In this document: one piece after another, positions 12,455-27,200 of the stretch | How the letters are laid out: every line of letters starts with the position of its first letter | How positions within the stretch are numbered: position 1 is the stretch's first letter | From: Riptortus pedestris | Lineage: Eukaryota; Arthropoda; Insecta; Hemiptera; Alydidae | Length of the DNA: 64,000 nt | Reading direction: 5' to 3' | Assembly (NCBI GenBank): GCA_019009955.1 | Contig: CM032230.1 | Location: 62,001 to 126,000, forward strand | The notes under the pieces: generated by a model | What the model was told of the DNA's origin: nothing | Database searches by the model: none | Seen by the model: the letters and a program-made list of their open reading frames with translations, nothing else | Translations under genes and position numbers: made by a program

Positions 12455-13131
12455 TGGCCACAAAAATGGACTGTAACTAATAAAGAACAACATTTAAAAC
12501 TTTTCATCCCAAACATTAACACATATTTCAACAGCAAATACATACAGACAGACTTTTACATTACACAATTAGTAACAGGACATGGTACACTAAATTCTTC
12601 CTACCAACGATTTAACATAAAAGACAACAATACTTGCACCTGTGATTACTCAACTCCACAAACAAGTCAACACTTAATATACGATTGCAGACTACTGACT
12701 AACGAACGACAAAAACTAAAACAAGACATAGAACAAAAAAAAAGGCAAATTTCCAATAGAAGAATACAAGTTATTTTTAAAATATAATAATGCTTGTAAA
12801 ATATTCGCAGAACATGCTTTTGATAAAATTAATCTGTTGAATACTTATTATAGCTGATACAACTACAATACTTAAAATATTTATAGACATTCATTATTTT
12901 TTTTTCTCTCTCTTTGTCTTTCGAGACTAATAATCTTCTTTTTATATGTTTTTACTTTAATTTACCGTTGTTATTGTTATTCTTTTTATATGTATATCTC
13001 ATACTTTTGAAATAATCTATGCATAAACTAATTGTAACCTAATACAAATGCATGTGATATGCTATTTTGCATGGGACATGCAGAAACAATAAACGGCCTT
13101 CTTATAGGGTTACTATACGAAGGAAACAAAT

Positions 13132-13168
<37 letters not shown>

Positions 13169-13927
13169 CTGTTAACACTCTAGCGGTCGCAATTTTTGTT
13201 TAATCGTCACCCAACTCGGTTATTATATACATTTATTCTCTATCTTGAATATTAACCGAGATATTTGCATTTTTATGAACTCTGTGGTCGGGTATAGTTC
13301 GGATTAGATCGGCCATTTTCGTCAGTACTCGGCTCAGGTGGAAGCTGCTTCTAACCTTGCAGGTCGTTTATAACCTTACCTTACCTTCATTGCTTTGTGA
13401 GGTTTATGCAAATACGGTCTGTTCATCCACCGCCCCCCCCCCTTCTTTAGTTCTTGTACTACTAAAATTTGAGTTATTAAAATATAAATTATTTTTACAA
13501 TTCAGAAGCCGTTTCAGTTGGGAATTTATTAAAATTAACTGAAGGTTTTCTTATTACCGTTTGTATTTATTCATGTTGGGCTTGTATTACCAGTATGCAG
13601 ATTTCTCTATTGTAAAACTTCACATGGGAAATCTGCTTAGTTTACACAGCCCCTGCGTGACGGACTATTTATTGTTTAGAGCGTTGCGAGAAGGCCTACT
13701 TCTACTCGTGCGGATTTTTATTTATAAATAGGAAAAGACTAGTGCGATGAGACGAGTAGCACGAGGGAAATCTTAGTTGCCGTCTCACAGAGTTTTAGCA
13801 GATTTCCCTTAAGGGAAATCAGCTATTGAGGTTGTACTCATGACGGGATTTTCGAATTTTTTCTTCAAATGTCCATCGATCCTACCTAGGTGATGACGAA
13901 AATGAGGTCCGTTCAAAACTGTATATG

Positions 13928-13991
<64 letters not shown>

Positions 13992-16900
13992 GCGGTTACC
14001 GCTCTAGCGGTCGCAATTTTTGTTTAATCGTTACCAAACTTGATATTTCGTCGTTTTATGTAAAAAGAAAGATCAAGTTCGTTAACAGCTGAAATCGGAC
14101 CAGGGGAAGGGGGGGGATTAGAGGGGGAGAATTTCGGATCGAAAAATTGTACAGAATCAATCTTATTGCAAATTAAATTTACTATAAATATTGTTATATA
14201 CATTTATTCTCTATCTTGAATATTAACCGAGATATTTGCATTTTTATTAAATCTAAGCGGCTAACGGACGAGTGACTTTCCCGCCAAAAGCTAGTTCGGC
14301 CGTTTCCTTAACTACTCGACTCTCGTGAAATTTCTCTATTGTAAAACATCACGTGGGAAACCTGCTTAGTTTACGCAGCCCCTGTGTGACGAACTTTTTT
14401 GGTCTTTTAGCAGTCTTCCCACTCTGATTGGAGAACAAAAATCATGAAAATTGGAGGAATTTTCAAGGACCTCTTAAGAAAATTCACTGACCATAAAAAT
14501 GCAAAGAACAAACAAATCATAAACGCCACCACTCACTCCGACGATCAATTGACTGACATACTACTCAGTTTAATAAAACCATTTATCCCTAAAATAAAAT
14601 CCTTTCTAACCCAGCTTTTAACCAACTTATTCTCATTATGTCATGATTAAGGCAATGATTAATATATGAAATCTTTTTATGCTCAACTGTTGGAATGCCA
14701 ATGGCGTAAGGATTAGGCAAAACGTATTAACCAATTTCCTGAATAGAGATGACATTGACATCGCTTGCATAATTGAGACACACCTCATAAACACTGACAA
14801 ATCCTGAACTCCCAGATACAATATATACAGAACGGACCAAGAAACACGACGTGGAGGAGTTGCAATAAAAAAAAAAAGTCCATTACTCACCATAATTTAT
14901 TGCTTCAAACCCTTGATCATCTCGAGGCTGTTGGGGTGGGGTTGGTTCTCCATGATAACAGCTTCCAAAGAATAATATCAGCTTACAACCGGCCTGGCAC
15001 GAGGCTTATTCAAACAGTTTTCGAAAAAATATTTACTGGCGATCCCACTATTTTGGTAGGGGACCTCAATAGTAAGCATGTCTCCTGGGGATGTAGAAAA
15101 CAAAATAACAATGGGACACAACTCACTACTATTTCCGAAAACATTATTACTGTACCAGACGAGCCCACGTTTTATCCGACACAAAGACGATATCAACCCG
15201 ACATTCTAGACATAACATAAATACAAAATTTCCACTCGCCTATATTCCATGGCACACTGACAGAACTGGACTCTGACCACCTTCCAGTAATAATAACATT
15301 CCAGGTTGACTGGTAACAATTCAAGACCGAAATGCATGACAAAACCCTTATCCCTAATTCTTACCGAACCAATCACGACATAGACACAGCGATTTTGACT
15401 TTTACAAACAATATTTATTCAGCTATGCAAGATTCAACCCTTAAGGCCACCTCCTACAAACGGCAAGTGGCGCACACTATAACGCCCCCAAATATTCTGG
15501 AGCTTATTCATGAAAAGAATATTCTTCGCAAGCGGTGGCAACAAACAAGGGAGCCAGAAATTAAACGCGAGGTCAATCATTTATCTCGCAAAATTAGGCT
15601 TGAACTAGACAGCGACATAATCGATAAATACAAAATATACTTGACTAACATGAATACAGGTGACCCATTGCTATGGCGAGAGACTAAATGACTACTCAAC
15701 CAAACTACTGAAATACCTTCACTGACTAATGGAGACACTACAGCCTTAACCGACAAGGACAAATCTAAATTACTAGCAGACTACCTAGAAAATAAATTCC
15801 AAACATCAAACTATGCTGACCCAGAAACAGACGCAACAGTATCCTCATCCTTCATACACACTAGACTGACGAACCACGACATTGACTTAATATCCCCTAA
15901 AGAGATAGCCTCACTTATTCACCAGCTTCCCCTCAAGAAATCTCCTGGTGAAGATCAAATAAGCAATGCAGTTCTGAAGAAGCTTCCACACAAATGTATT
16001 GCTCTCCTCACAAGAATCTTTAACGCCTGCCTCATGTCACAGACACCATAACTGCATTTTGTTTCTTTGGTGTCTGTTATAAGAGAGACCTGAATTTAAA
16101 AGTAGTGATATTTCGTTTCCTATTGGGGTTTGGCAAATATGCACTTATCAAAAGTTGTTTATTTTGTTATTTAGAGAAATTTGCTCAACAATTCTTTTCA
16201 ATATGAACTACCAGGTACCTCACCTGGAATAATTAATTCTAATTATAATATATTATTATAATATTTTGTCCTTGATAATTTAAATCTATGCATAATGCAC
16301 AGGAAACGGGAAATATGACAATATGGAGGACAGTAAAGTCTTAAATAAAAAAATAATTTTATTATTAACAAATCCACAGCAACGACGGGTATAAACACTG
16401 GGAAGGGTAAATGTCAAAATATTGTGCAAAGTAAAGCCTTGCCAAAAAAATACAATCGCCATCCAGCCTCAAATGAATTCCCGGGCGAAGGGTTAATACC
16501 CCTTGTATATATCTATATATGTATATACTAGCTAAGGTACCCGGCTTCATCATTTATTGCAAATTAAATGCTCTATAAATATTGTTATATACATGTATTA
16601 TCTATCTTGAATATTAACCGAGATATTTCCATTTTTTCAGTTTTCAGCAAACCGCCACTTCTACTCATGTTACATAAACAATACTCTGCTACATAATAAA
16701 TCACATTATTCGAAGTTTAAATACCAAAAATTGTATTCAAGAGACCTTTAATATACGAGATACATGCAAATATCTCCCGGTGACCCCCCCCCCCCGTCTT
16801 AAGGTTTTGGACTACTAAAATTTGATTGAATGAGATAACAATTATTCTGACTCATTATTAATTACAGTACTAGATATAGTAAATAGTTCTCAATAAAATT

Positions 16901-19900
16901 AATATGTTATATTCTGATATATTTCAGTAATTGTTTTTCTTTCCGGTGTGAACCGGGCAGACCCGTTTGTTTACATTTCTAACCTAACGATTCCTGTCGG
17001 CAGGTTATTAAAATTGGATGAAACATTTCTTATTTCCGTTTGTATTTATTCACGGTGGTGTTGTGTTAGCAGTACGTAGATTTATCTATTAGTAAACTAC
17101 ACGAGGGAAATCTGCTTAGTTTACGCTGCCCCTGCGTGACGGACTTTTAATTTCATAAATAAGTGCACATATTTTTAACATGAATATTCCTTTTTTAATT
17201 CAAAATGTAAGAAACAGAAAACTATTGTAGGGTAACTTAATAATAACATAACCTCAAAAAACCATAAACTAACAAAAGAAAAACAATAATCATATGTTAA
17301 CAAGTTTAAAACAATAATCATATGTAACAGCTCCTCGTCTATTTACAGTGGTGTGGTGCTTTATGTAGGATGAGCTGGTCAACATGTCATTTGATGATGC
17401 ACCCATCATTTAGAACAACAGTATACATTACATTTCCTTGTTTTGCAGTTATACAGCCTAAGTGCCATTAAGTTGATCCGTTGGCATACTCTCTCCAACC
17501 TTAAATTTCCTATTGATTCCGACTTGGAATTCCTTTTTCCGATGTATCCTTGTTTCTAATGTTGGAACAATTATGGAGAGGTTCTTCCAGATGTTCCTTC
17601 CAAACATTAAATGATAAGCTGATGTTCCGCCAGAGCTGGGCGAGTTGCATTAGGAGTTTTTGCACTTTATTTTGTAGTGTCCCCTTTTCTCCCTCCATAG
17701 ATTTTAACACCTTCTTGACAGCCTGTACGTACCTTTCAGCCTGACCGTTTGAATTCGGATGGTATGGCGCAGATGTTTTGTGAATAATTCCACATTCATT
17801 CATGAAGTTTTCGAACTCTTGGCAAATAAACTGTCTTCCATTATCGGATACCAATATGTAAGGAAAACCAAAAGTTGAAAATATTCTTCGTAATTCTTGG
17901 ATTGTCAAGGTACTTTCAGTTGTTTTTGTCGGTATAACTTCTACCAACTTACTAAAAGCATCAATTAATATAAGGTACTGTTGACCATCTGTCGGTCCTA
18001 AGAAATCAACGTGCACCCTCTCCCATGGTTTAGAAGGATGTTCCCATGGGTGGACAGTTTTTCTTGGGTTGCTACGTTTTCCAATGCATTGTCGACATTC
18101 AGCAACCTTCTCTTCAATATCCTTGTCCATGTTTTTCCACCAGCAAAAGCTGCGAGCTAAGGCCTTCATTTTCGTTCCTCCCAGATGAGCCACATGAAGT
18201 TCTCGAAGCACATGTGATCTGAGAGAATGAGAATCATAACTCTCCAGCCTTTCATTACACAATCATCTTGAATAGACAGCTCGTTATCATGAAATCCATA
18301 TTGTTCTACACTTTGTCCTAATTTTAAAGCTTGTAAGACTGGCACCAAAACTGAATGTTTACGAGTTTCCCTAGCCACTACGGTACTGCTGACATTGAGT
18401 GTCTCCAGTTGGTTTATCTGGTATTTAGAGAGGTCATCTACAACATTTTCTTGTGCCAGTTCAGTGGGAAACTGTGAGAGATAATCAACATTGGAATGAT
18501 GAGCAGTTTGCCTGTACTCTATATCATAGTTAAAACCAGAGAGAAAGTGAGCATAATTGAATATCCTTGTTGCTGAGAATGTTGCTAAAGTCATTGCTGG
18601 ATTGATAATTGGTAATAATGGTTTGTGATCTGTAATCAATGTAAATTTTCACCCATAGCAAAAAGGAAAAAAACTTCTTCAGGCCCCATCCTTATCGATT
18701 TGAGAGTATCTCTGTTCAACTTTTGTCAACGACCGAGATGCGAAAGAAATTGGTCTGTCAGTCCCATCGCTGTAGTGGTGAGATAAAACGGCTGCTAAAC
18801 CTACTGGTGAAGCACCAGTAGCCAAGACCAGAGGCAAGTTACAATCAAAGTGCACCAAAACGTCATCACTTGTGATAATATTCTTAATCTCCTGAAAACT
18901 TGTTTCACAAGATGGACTCCAGTTGAACATGTTTCCTTCCCGTAGTAGCTGATTTTTATTTATTTATTGGAGCTTCGCAACTATGGCGATGTAGCTCTAA
19001 ACAAAAGCTTAAAAAACAAAACAAAACTCAAATGAAAACAAAACAATACAAAAAAATAACAAAATTAAAGAAAACAGAAATGTAACATAGAACACAAAAC
19101 ATAAATGAAAATAGAACACAAAACATAAAAGGAACATAAAACACAAAACATAAAAGGAACATAGAACACAAAAGGAACACAAAACATAAAAGGAACATAG
19201 AACACAAAAGGAACACAAAACATAAAAGGAACATAGAACACAAAAGGAACACAAAACATAAAAGGAACATAAAACACAAAACATAAAAGGAACATAGAAC
19301 ACAAAAGGAACACAAAACATAAAAGGAACATAGAACACAAAACATAAAAGGAACATAGAACACAAAACATAAAAGGAACATAGAACACAAAAGGAACACA
19401 AAACATAAAAGGAACACAAAACATAAAAGGAACATAGAACACAAAACATAAAAGGAACATAGAACCCAAACAAACACAAAACATAAAAGGATCATGAAAC
19501 ACAGAGAAAATACGAAAAACAGAGATGAAATCAAAACAGAAATGGGAAAGAAATTGAAACGTAACACAAAACGGAACTCAAAAAACCAAATAGAACTCAA
19601 AAAAAAGAATGGAAATAAAAAAATAAAAATGGAACACAACAAAGAACAAAATAAATGAACAAGGGAACAAATAAAAACAAAATTCAAAGCTAGGTACAAA
19701 ACTGAAAATCGAAACTATTGATATTGGGCAATAGGGAAATCATTAATAAAATATTTAAATATTCAATAAATATTTAAGTTTGTAAATCAATAATTAAAAT
19801 AAAATTGGTATATAAAATGAATAAAGCTGATTTAATGGATGTAGTAGTATTGCCAAATTCTTTATGAATTAGTTGTAATAATTTACTAAGCCCAGAAAAG

Positions 19901-21202
19901 TTCGGAGCTCAAAAACATTTCCTGGTCTTTGTAAATATACTTTGTATCTTATTATCTGATTTGTGTAGTCGAAACTTACATGCTCCACTACGGGCTTGAT
20001 TAGCAACAGCTGCACTATAGTTTATTCGAATTTCATTCAATGCATTGTGTGCGTACTCACTGCCCACTCGAACACTATCTTCTGCTTTTATTTTATTTTT
20101 CAGGCCTGGAATAGAACAATGAATAAGTAATATGCTACTAAAATAAATAATAAATTGTGTAAGAGTTGTGCTGGATTGGATTTTGGATGGAAGAATCATG
20201 AACATCAGATCAAAATTACCTGCTCTATTATGGGCTTCATTTGCATCTCTGCCAATCGCAACAGCTACACCATAGTTTATTCGAATTTCATTCAATGCAT
20301 TGTGTGCGGTCTCACTGCCCACTCGAACATTATCTTCTGTTTTTATTTCATTTCTCGGGCCTGGAATAGAACAAGGAATAATTTTTGAGCAAGCATTCTG
20401 TCCATGATAATTATCATAAACCATGGACTATTTTCGATCAGATCACACTTACTATTTGCTCTATGGGCTTGGTTTTCATCTCTTGTGTTCAAACTACCTG
20501 CTGATACATCATCATCATCTTCGGGATTCATTTCAACGCAAGGGGCTGAAAAAGAACATTAAATTCTTCTGGGGCCCAATATTCAAATATTCTTCATATT
20601 TTAAAATTATCACCAAGAAAAACACATTTTTTTCTATGCTAACTTTATAAGTTGCTAACTTTATTTGTATAATGGCCTAGATGTTTTGTGGCCTATATAC
20701 AAGATCTTCAGGATGCATTCCATATAGTTACTAGTGAAGTGCTTGTCAGTGGGTTTACAATTATTGTCAAATGAACCTTGTGCAGTGGTTACAACCCAAT
20801 GACGTCCTCAGTGCAGAAAGTTGGTTGAATGAGCATAGAGGGGACGAGTACTTGTTAACTGTGAAGAATGCCTCCTGAAGGTGTGGGGTATAAGGCGTCT
20901 ATATATGTCAAAAAACATCTAGACTATAAAGAAATATCTGTATAAAAAAAATATTTCTTGTTGGTGGCCATTGCCAATCAATTAATCTTGTTCCAAATTT
21001 AAATTACTATAAATGTTGTTTTATACATTTTTTCTCTTTTTCGAATATAAAAAGGGATATTTACATTTTAGCAGATTTCTCTTAAGGGAAATCAGCTATT
21101 GAGGTTGTACTCATGACGGAATTTTCGAAATTTTTCTTCAAATGTCCATCGATCCTACCTAGTAGATGACGAAAATGAAGTCCGTTCAAAACTGTATATA
21201 TA

Positions 21203-21244
<42 letters not shown>

Positions 21245-24200
21245 TATATTTTGTCTGTTACCGCTTTAGGGGTCACAATTTTTGTTTGATGATTGATGTA
21301 ATATTGACTTAATAATAACGAGTGGTACTATGGCGAAATACGTACATGACTGTACTAACCATGATGATGAAAATACATTACGCAGGGCCTGCGTGACGGA
21401 CTTTTTTTACTATTTGGCTGTCAATAAAGCCCTATTTCTACTCATCTCAAAATAACAACCACCTCATATATAATGAAACATTATATTCGAAAGAGAAATA
21501 TAAAACATTGTTTTTGTTCTTCTTTTACTATGTGAGATATACTTAAATATGTTTGGTGTGATGTCATCCATTAAGATTTTACTTTCTAGACAAATTAGCA
21601 GATTTCCCTTAAGGGAAATCAGCTATTGAGGCCGTGACTCATGACGCAATTTTTGAAAATTTTCTTCAAATGTCCATCAATCCTACCCAGGAGATGACGA
21701 AAATCAGGTCCGTTCAAAATTATATATATATTTGTCTGTTAACGCTCTAGCGGTCACAATTTTTATTTGATTGTTACCAAACTCGATATTTAAACGTTTT
21801 ATGCAAAAAGACAGATCAAGTTCGTTAATGGCTGAAATCGATCCAGTGGGAGGGGGGTTTAGAGAGGGGATTTTCAAAAATTCGAAATATCTCCGTTACT
21901 ATACGTCGGATCACAAAAGTGTATAGAACCAATCTTATTGTAAATTAAATTTTTCTATAAATATTGTTCTATACGTTTATTCTCTATCTTGAATATTAAC
22001 CGAGATATTGGCATTTTTATTAAATTTGGGCCGATAACGTATGACAGAATTTCCTGCCAAAAGCTAGTTCGGCCCTTTGCCGTAACTGTTCGTCTCTCGA
22101 GAGACTATGCAGATTTCTGTATTGTATAACTTCACGTGGGAAATCTGCTTAGTTTACGCAGTCCCTGAGTGACGGACTTTTTTTACTTTTATCAATACCA
22201 TAGTAATTTAACTGTTTCATGCAAAAACAAAGATTATATCTGCCAATGGTTGAAATTAGCCCACGAGGGAGCAGGCGAAACATTTATAATATCTCACTTA
22301 TTATGAAACAAAAAACTCTATATAACATCAACAACAAAAATTTTGTATGACATATAAAATGGTACCATTCCATATTTATGTAATTTAAATGAATTTCTAT
22401 GTACACTTGTTGTATCTTGAGCACAACCAAAATATTTGGATTTTTTAGTATTGAGTCTTCAGTTAACCCTCACTTGTACTCATGCAATGTTCACTTTGAA
22501 CTAACAAGTCACTAAATACATCATATTCAGCTGGTACCTGTTAACCGAGGTTGTGGACTATGGGAGGAATAGAGATTAAATGGTAAGTTGAGATTATCAA
22601 TACTTCATATAGCAGCTCGGGGTAAATCTGCTCAGTTTACACAGTCCCTCTATCACAGACTTTTCTTCAATCAGATCACTTACTTGATACTTTATGCGCT
22701 TCAGTTTTGTATTTTATAGCTCTGCCATTATTCCTACATGTTCCAATAAATGGAGCACTCGAGTTCTCATTACTCGCTCTGCCATCATCTTCAGACTTTA
22801 TTTCACGGCAAGGGGCTGCAATATAACAATAAAATAAACTGTTTATACACCACTAATGGATTAAAGAATTTTTTCCTAGTGAAAATAATCATTAACAGCA
22901 TATTATGTTCATTAGAACACACTTACAAACCGCTCTATGGGTTTGGTTACAATCAGTACCTGCTGAGCCATCATATTCAGATTTTATTTCAAGGCAAGGG
23001 GCTGAAATAGAATAATAAATGACTAATGCATTAATAGATGTTCAAACTGAGTAAAAAGTCTGTTAGAATGATTTCTAGATTTTTCTAGATTGGATTTTAG
23101 ATAAAACAATCATGACATCAAATTACTTTCAATGAGATGACACTTACTAGCTGCTCTATGGGCTTGGTTTGTATCAGGTGTGGTTTCACTGCCCACTAGG
23201 CCATCATCTTCAGACTTTATATCGCGGCAAGCATCTGAAATAAAGCAATAAATTACTTATTTACCACTATTAGATTCTAAAATTGAGTAATAATTTTCCT
23301 AGATTGTTTTTTATTGAAAGTAATTGTGAACATGGCATTACTTTCATTCAGATCACACTTACTAGCTGCCCTATCGGGTAAGTTTCCACCAGTTATGGTT
23401 CCACTACTAGCTAGGCCATCATCTTCACACTTTATATCGCGGCAAGCATCTGAAATAAAGCAATAAATTACTTATTTACCACTATTAGATTCTCAAATTG
23501 AGTAATAATTTTCCTAGATTGTTTTTTATTGAAAGTAATTGTGAACATGGCATTACTTTCATTCAGATCACACTTACTAGCTGCTCTATCGGGTAAGTTT
23601 CCACCAGGTATGGTTTCACTACTAGCTAGGCCATCATCTTCACACTTTATTTCATGGAGGCCATCTGAACAAAAACAAATTATTTATGCATCACTAATAG
23701 ATACTGAAATTGAATAAGAACTCTGTTAGAGAAAATTTTAGTGAAAGTAAACATGAGCTTCGATGAAATGACACTTACTAGATGCACTATTAGGTGGGTT
23801 TTTATCAGTTGTGGTTTTACTACCTGTTGGCTGATCATCTTCAAATTTTATTTCAAAGTAAGGGGCTGAAATAGAGCAGTCAATTATTTATACTCCACTA
23901 TGGATATTCAAATCGAGTAATAATTTTACTAGAGTGAATTTTTGTGTATAGAATCATGGGTATTAGATTACTTTTGACAAGAGCACACTTACTAGCCGAT
24001 CTACTTCCTTGGGATTCACGACTACTACTATTCTCACTAATCCCACTAAATGCATCGCCTCTACTCTCACTGCCTGCTGACTGATCATTTTCAGCCTTTA
24101 TTTCGTATTGAGAATCTGAAATAGAACAATAAATCATGTATATGCCACTTAAAGATGCTCAAATTTGAGTAAAAATTCTGTTAGATTGATGTTTAGGAAA

Positions 24201-27200
24201 ATTAGTCATGAGCATCGATGAGATCGCACTCACTAGCTGCTGTGGAGCTTTGGCATTGATGACTCGATCTCGAAGCAGCTCTACTGTGATTCCCACGCAA
24301 TGTATCACTCCTTCCAGAGCCATCATCTTCAGATTTTATTTCACAGCAAGGGGCTGAAATATAACAATAAATAATTTCTAAGTGTTAATAACGTCTCAAC
24401 TTCAGACTATCAACTATAATTGCATGGATTTTGTGCCATTTTCAATGAATGTTGGAGCAATTTTAATCAGAGCACACCTACAATGTATAATAACGGAAGT
24501 ATAGATGATTAGGTATTAGGCTTAGATAGTTTCGACTGGTCCTCAATCATTTGCCGATGACTCCACCTGACTAGGTATAGAAGGAGCTTAGAGGGGACAA
24601 TTAGAAAATTGAAAATATTTCGAATGTTATGAGTCGGATCCAGGAATGTATAGAACCAATCTTGTTAAACTTTTAATTTTCTGCAATTGTTCTCCAGTAC
24701 ATTTTTTTTTAAATCTCGAATATTAAGCGAGTTATTTATATTATGTTTTCTGCCTTCAGTAAACCTCCACTGATTTTGATTTCGAGTTACTGAGCCACTA
24801 AAAATTTCATCTCCAGCATACATTTTAATTTGTTTACATAGGCTTCTAACTTCAGGAGAAATACAGAATAGATGATGAAGTGAGATGACCAGTATCATTA
24901 AAGCAGCTAAGCTTCTGCTTAGTTTACACAGCCCTGCGTGACAGATATTTTTTTATTATCACCATGTAGGAATGGTAAATAGATACTCGAAGAAATTTTT
25001 GAGAAACTGGGTGACGAGTATCAACCTCTACAGCAAAAATAGAATGTTATCTATCAGTAGCAGATAATATTATCTGTGAATAAGTGAAAACTTATTTTAT
25101 ATTGAGGCTGTGATAAGAAAGCAAAGACTTACAATTAGTTTCGTCTCGAGTTGCTTCTGAAAGGACAACAAAAGCTTCTCCTCCCACAAGGACAACGTCG
25201 TCATCTTGATCATTAAGATCCGAAGGAGCAGCCCTAGAAGAACTACTACTATCTTCCCCTAAAAGTAATAAGAACATTTTATTATTCAAATTATTTTCTT
25301 TATTCATACAGACTTACAATGAGGCCAGTAGAAATAACTCAATTGTATAGTGAAATAATATTTTTCTTCTATTGAAATTTCAGACACATTAAGAGTAAAA
25401 CTTTCTTTTCAAAAAGGCAAGTCGAGACTGATAAAAATTAGACTAATAATCAAACATTGATTATTATTTGTTTTTATAATAAAATTAAAATAGAAACCTC
25501 TCAAATATACATTTAATATGAAACATAACAAATATTTAAAAAAAAAGAGGGAAATAAAACTGATGAATTGGCACTTGTGCCCCAAGGAATCTAATCCTTG
25601 GTAAATAAATGCATTGGAGAAGAGGGCAATAAGGTTTATATTCAATAGAAAGTCAAAACTCCTGTCGGCGACTCATTATGGAGTTAAATATTGTGTATTT
25701 TCCATCAATATATATCTCCAAACAATATTGTTTGTGAAACAAAACACAAAATCATAAAACAAGCTACAAGATAAATGCTTCAAATCACAAACATAAATAT
25801 TTTGAGGATAGCGTATTATTTTCAGGAGTAAAACTCTTTAACGCACTCCTTCAATTTATTAAATCTATCAACAAAATATTCTTTGCTTAAAAAAAATTTA
25901 AAAACTTCATGACTAAAGGATGTTTTTATACAGAAGATGAATAAAATAAAAAATGTCCAATTAATAAATAAAACTACAAAATATTTGTCATAATAATCTG
26001 TCAAAAAATCATTTTTGATGAGGCACATGGTCTTTTTAAGATGGGATAAGGTGCTCGTTTATAAAATCATTATAAAGCATGTCATCCTTTAGTAAATCTA
26101 AGACTAATAACAAAGCAAGTGAATAAATTAAAATTAAAAAAATGCATATTATATATTTAGAGTGGTATTAAGGTTGTTAACAAAATTAATTTATTATATA
26201 TAATTATTAAATTGATAGATTAAATAAAATGAATTTGTGGAATTTGAGCTAATTTTATAACGAATGCATTATTTAAGTTTGCTGTTTAATAATATGTAAA
26301 GAAATTAATTTACATAAAATAAGTAAATTTGTTATAGAAAACAAAAAATATTTAACGATCATATTATTCTATTTTAACATTTAATGGAAATAATACATTT
26401 CATTTCAATGATAAGACATACGTTTCATGCCTCACCTCATAAATAGCTGCTGGTCATGGTAACTTTTAGTGCACGAGGTACAAAAATAATAACAACCGCT
26501 CCAAAATTAAAATAATGCACTATATTGTAAAATATTGATAAAATAAATAATAAACATAAAAACACTTTCAATAAAAAATCAAATAAAAACTCTGTTAATT
26601 CTGTCCCTTAGCAGTAGCCGACACGTGCACACACAACAGGTCGAATACACACTGACTAAAAGGTAACTTTCAGGTTACTCACAATGTGCCAGCTTAATAA
26701 TTACATTAATTTCAGTTTTAAATTGTCATCTGTCGGGCAAGACTGTTACCGGTAGCCTGCGTTGGCTTGTAACCTTCCCCTGGCTTGACAGTTATTGGGC
26801 AAGGTTAACTTGAAGTGGGTGAGTTGCCGCTACAAACTTATTTCTTTATTTACTCCAGTTGTAACATTTGTACTCATTAAACTTTATATGATAATAACTT
26901 ACTTATATTACATTTAATGATTACTCTTTTAATGGTGTATTATGCTCAGAAATATAAATTTTTTTTTAATATCATTAATCATTGAATCAACACGATGTTA
27001 AAGGTATTGAAAGTATTGTGGAAGGAAACACAGGCTGCTCTTCATTATCATTGCTCCATTAATATGTTAGAGAAAACAGCATACTAGGACAAATTATTAA
27101 TACTAAGTCTCTTTTTCTGGGTATCCACTGTTTCCACTACGATGGATCAGCGTGGTCGAAGCCTTCTATTTAATTTAATATTATTATTGTTTCTGTTATA

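Larger units (their letters stand above)
23148..23792 (-). repeat. 215-bp tandem exon-intron duplication
   Basis: Exons 13, 12 and 11 have acceptors at 23234, 23449 and 23664, exactly 215 bp apart. The introns at 23235-23362 and 23450-23577 are almost identical too. Confidence 0.9.

Noticed and set aside
19009..19699. Long overlapping minus-strand frames rich in Cys, Leu and Phe that look like membrane proteins
   Set aside because: They are open in all three frames because the AACACAAAACATAAAAGG minisatellite lacks stops on that strand; no start context or homology.
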